Below the pieces are notes generated by a model. The model was not told where the DNA came from. It did not search any database and saw nothing but the letters and a program-made list of their open reading frames with translations. A stretch of 7,260 bases of DNA from Spirochaetales bacterium. Its GTDB lineage: Bacteria; Spirochaetota; Spirochaetia; Treponematales; Rectinemataceae. Positions 4,897 through 7,260 of the stretch are shown piece by piece. Both the position numbers and the translations under genes were made by a program. The stretch spans positions 35,829-43,088 of the forward strand of contig JADLKI010000003.1 of the NCBI GenBank assembly GCA_015657395.1, given 5' to 3'. The number at the start of each line of letters is the position of its first letter. The first letter of the stretch is position 1.

Positions 4897-6303
4897 TTAT
4901 CGTTTATTCAGTAAATATAAATAACTGCCATCCATCAAAGCAATCATTCCAGTACCAATGATTATCTTCAATATTAAATTCAATACTATGCTAAAATTAA
5001 AACTGATATTATATACAACAAAACACATAATAATCCCAAACAGCATAAACGGAAGTGACTTTAGTATATACTTCAACATATAGCTTTCTTTTCTAGATAA
5101 AAATATCTGCATAAAACAAACGGCTAATTCGGTACATGTTGTCGCAATAGCTGCACCAATTGCAGCATATTTGGGAATAAAGAAAAGTGCTGTAAAAATA
5201 TCAACCACTGCACCAAATAGAATAGAAATTACATACTCCTTATCTTTACCCTTTGGTATTAAGAACTGTGTTCTTATAACATTTGCTACAGCTAGAAATA
5301 CAGGCGAAATCATAAGAATTGGTATTATTGTTTCGCATTTCTCAAACCCTTTACCATAGAACAAAGGAACAAATTCTTTGATGACAGCTATGATACCAAA
5401 CCCCATAGATGAAGAGGCAATCATGGCAAAGTAAAAAGAATTTTCAAGGTATTTATTCGCCCCGGCCTCATTGTTTTGTGCATATAGTGAGCTCATTCGT
5501 GGTAGCATAACGTTTCCTAGAGCTGTCACAAAACATATAGGAACAAGCAACACTCTTTCCGAACTTTCAAGAAAGCCTGTCTCTTCTAATGTTGAAAAAT
5601 ATGTTAATAGTATTTTATTCATATATTTATAAACACTCATACCAACAAGTGGAATAAACAAAATCAACATTGGTTTCCAATGACAAACAATCTCGCTAAA
5701 CTTACATGATACAAATCTGATCTTGTGTTTTAACAATACCGGAATAGCGAATAAATTGCTCGCCAAAAAGCTCCCACAGCAAATCGTTATGTACAAATAG
5801 ATATCATCAGATGCGCTAATAAAACAGAAAATCAATACTGCAGATAATATTTTGACCAAGGAACTCCGGATAGTTATATACTTGAATTCTTCTAAGCCGT
5901 TCAAAACCCAGTTTAAATCTATAACGGCAGATATCACATAAATGCCTTCCAAGAAGGCTGCTCTTTTATCAGACGCTAGCAACACAATATATAGTGCATA
6001 TACTACTGTAATGCTAAGGCTCGTTAATAATTGGAAACTATATAAACTTGAAAATGTACGGTTTAAGGAATAACTGTTATCTTTTACTTGTGCTATTGAA
6101 CGATTGCCATAATTTGTAATTCCCAAGCAAGCAAACATGACAAAATATGATGCAATTGTGTTATTATACGAATATATGCCTATTTTCTCTGCACCTAATA
6201 CACGAGAAATATAAGGTGTTGTAATTAACGGCAACATTATCAACAAAAGTTGATATAATACGCTATACGCCAAATTAAGTTTAATCTGATTCTTTCTTAC
6301 CAT
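4897..6303 (-). CDS. Wzx-type polysaccharide flippase (MATE/PST superfamily)
   Basis: This is a 468-residue integral membrane protein expected to flip undecaprenyl-diphosphate-linked repeat units from the inner to the outer face of the cytoplasmic membrane. The N-terminus has the family pattern: a first helix with YSVLYQLLLIMLPLITTPYI, then SRVLGAEKIGIYSY, then GITNYGNRSIA. A further conserved feature is WVLNGLEEFKYITIRS at about 132-147. Hydrophobic segments recur along the whole length, compatible with 12-14 helices, and the C-terminus is short and basic. The start ATG (6301-6303) lies 8 nt after the acyltransferase stop, and no Shine-Dalgarno sequence is visible in the A-rich gap, suggesting translational coupling. 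It is strongly AT-rich. The transported sugar cannot be told from sequence; wzx would be the symbol if repeat-unit transport is confirmed. Confidence 0.9.
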   Translation of the reverse strand: MVRKNQIKLNLAYSVLYQLLLIMLPLITTPYISRVLGAEKIGIYSYNNTIASYFVMFACLGITNYGNRSIAQVKDNSYSLNRTFSSLYSFQLLTSLSITVVYALYIVLLASDKRAAFLEGIYVISAVIDLNWVLNGLEEFKYITIRSSLVKILSAVLIFCFISASDDIYLYITICCGSFLASNLFAIPVLLKHKIRFVSCKFSEIVCHWKPMLILFIPLVGMSVYKYMNKILLTYFSTLEETGFLESSERVLLVPICFVTALGNVMLPRMSSLYAQNNEAGANKYLENSFYFAMIASSSMGFGIIAVIKEFVPLFYGKGFEKCETIIPILMISPVFLAVANVIRTQFLIPKGKDKEYVISILFGAVVDIFTALFFIPKYAAIGAAIATTCTELAVCFMQIFLSRKESYMLKYILKSLPFMLFGIIMCFVVYNISFNFSIVLNLILKIIIGTGMIALMDGSYLYLLNKR

Positions 6304-6311
6304 AACATTTT

Positions 6312-7100
6312 TTATTTTTTTGTAGATGCAAATTCTTTAAATTCATCATACGAACAAAACAAACTTTGTCCAGACTTAAGCCAAAAATCGATCACTTCTT
6401 CTTCATCATCGCCAGATAGATTCGTAAATATATGATTTTTCCTTAAACTCTCAACATTTTTTTCCAAATACAACGGCCAAAAACTGCCCATTTCAGTTAT
6501 AGTAGGCTCTCGCCCATATGCTTTTTTGAACTCTATAAAAGTTTCTTTAGCCTCAGTTATATATCGTTTTTTTCTAATATTATATTGTTCATCCAGTGTT
6601 CTGATAACATGTGCAGGACACCCAGCAATAACTACATTATCTGGAATATTTCCAGAGACTACACTCCCTGCTCCAATGATGACATTATTTCCAACATGAC
6701 TGCCCATCAAGATAATGGAATTCATTCCAATAAATACATTATCACCAATAACGGTTTTTCTACTTTCTCCAATTACTTCACCATACACTCTTCGCAATAC
6801 CGATCGGCTATAATCATGTTGTAATATTACGACACCGGCTAATATTTTGCAATAATTTCCTATCTCAATCATCCATGGTCTTTGTTCATCAATAACAATA
6901 TTATGTGAAAAGAATCGTGTCTTTTTACCAATTTTAATTCCTTTTGCAATCAAATGCTTTTTATATTCTTCAGCAGTTACTAGACCAAATCGACGTTTAA
7001 ATAGATATAACGATCTGTTAATTTCATATTTCAATTCTCCAATCCTCTGTAATTTTTGTAAAAATATCAGTAAATCATAATGACTTACTAACTCCAACAT
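6312..7100 (-). CDS. Hexapeptide-repeat acyltransferase (xenobiotic/maltose acetyltransferase type)
   Basis: This is a probable O- or N-acetyltransferase that modifies a sugar of the polysaccharide using acetyl-CoA. A left-handed beta-helix is built from hexapeptide repeats, seen at residues about 79-93 (IEIGNYCKILAGVVI) and 117-160 (VIGDNVFIGMNSIILMGS, VIIGAGSVVSGNIP). The likely catalytic His is H95 in LQHDYS, and the loop closes with GCPAHVIR, typical for the family. A helical extension of about 90 residues follows. The start is uncertain. The ATG at 7100 is 8 nt after the preceding stop but has no ribosome site. A TTG at 7032-7034, with AGAGGA 8 nt ahead, would give 240 residues beginning MKYEINRS, close to where such proteins often start. 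Gene order places it in the same operon as wzx and rfbA. Confidence 0.85.
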   Translation of the reverse strand: MLELVSHYDLLIFLQKLQRIGELKYEINRSLYLFKRRFGLVTAEEYKKHLIAKGIKIGKKTRFFSHNIVIDEQRPWMIEIGNYCKILAGVVILQHDYSRSVLRRVYGEVIGESRKTVIGDNVFIGMNSIILMGSHVGNNVIIGAGSVVSGNIPDNVVIAGCPAHVIRTLDEQYNIRKKRYITEAKETFIEFKKAYGREPTITEMGSFWPLYLEKNVESLRKNHIFTNLSGDDEEEVIDFWLKSGQSLFCSYDEFKEFASTKK

Positions 7101-7108
7101 AAGTAAGG

Positions 7109-7260
7109 TTACATAGCATAGTGGAGTTCATTTGTCAGGAAGATGCTTCGAATAAGCGTAGGGAGTTTTTGGATTTTTCTGAGAGCACCCACCACAAGTG
7201 AATAGAACTGATCGGGACCGGTGATGACTTTCCTTCCCACCACATGATGCTTCACATACC
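7109..7260 (-). CDS. Unrecognised protein, C-terminal end (partial)
   Basis: An open frame of 49 codons enters from the right edge and ends at TAA (7109-7111). It contains HHVVGRKVITGPDQFYSLVV, continues with GALRKIQKLPTLIRSIF and ends TNELHYAM. The other two frames on this strand contain stops (for example TGA directly after ATG at the edge, and TGA at the end of the KHLPDK frame), and the residue composition is protein-like. I do not recognise a family. It is followed after 8 nt by the acyltransferase ATG, so an operon gene such as a glycosyltransferase or other sugar-modifying enzyme is possible; the end of a transposase cannot be excluded. It looks less AT-rich than the two genes after it. 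Confidence 0.5.
   Translation of the reverse strand, partial: YVKHHVVGRKVITGPDQFYSLVVGALRKIQKLPTLIRSIFLTNELHYAM

Noticed and set aside
1..7260. A new defence or other undescribed system
   Set aside because: All identifiable genes belong to known transposition or polysaccharide families; the one unknown frame is too short to support any such claim.

Overview
The window is a junction between a cell-surface polysaccharide gene cluster (right, about 3979-7260, all on the minus strand) and a stack of insertion sequences inserted into one another (left, 1-3978). No rRNA, tRNA or CRISPR is visible. The organism is a bacterium. The polysaccharide genes are visibly AT-rich and the IS genes GC-richer. 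The mix of IS3, IS21, IS30 and IS1634 elements beside an rfbA/wzx locus fits an anaerobic Firmicute or spirochaete from a gut-like habitat, but this is a weak guess because nothing here is a taxonomic marker.

Left part. Positions 1-325 are the 5' end of an IS3-family element (orfA on the minus strand, running off the window). It has landed in istA of an IS21-family element, whose istA 3' remnant (326-709), intact istB (706-1479) and right end (to 1539) follow. The IS21 element itself sits in an IS30-family transposase gene on the minus strand. A short middle piece of that gene (1540-1636) lies between IS21 and a complete IS1634-family element (1637-3560), which has inverted ends and a TTCA target duplication. 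The 5' part of the same IS30 gene resumes at 3561-3934. Removing IS1634 and one TTCA restores the IS30 reading frame. The history is therefore: IS30 next to rfbA first, then IS1634 and IS21 separately into IS30, then IS3 into IS21.

Right part. Reading down the minus strand there is the C-terminal end of an unrecognised protein (7109-7260), a hexapeptide-repeat acyltransferase (6312-7100), a Wzx-type flippase (4897-6303) and rfbA/rmlA, glucose-1-phosphate thymidylyltransferase (3979-4863). Gaps are 8, 8 and 33 nt, so they are probably one operon. RfbA makes dTDP-glucose for dTDP-sugar (often rhamnose) synthesis, the acyltransferase would decorate a sugar, and Wzx would move the lipid-linked repeat unit across the membrane. 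The usual partners rfbB/C/D are absent from the window: the IS stack begins directly after the rfbA stop codon.

I see no convincing new biological system. The most informative signals are the reconstructable order of insertions and the hairpins over the translation starts of two unrelated transposase genes, a known type of protection against read-through expression.
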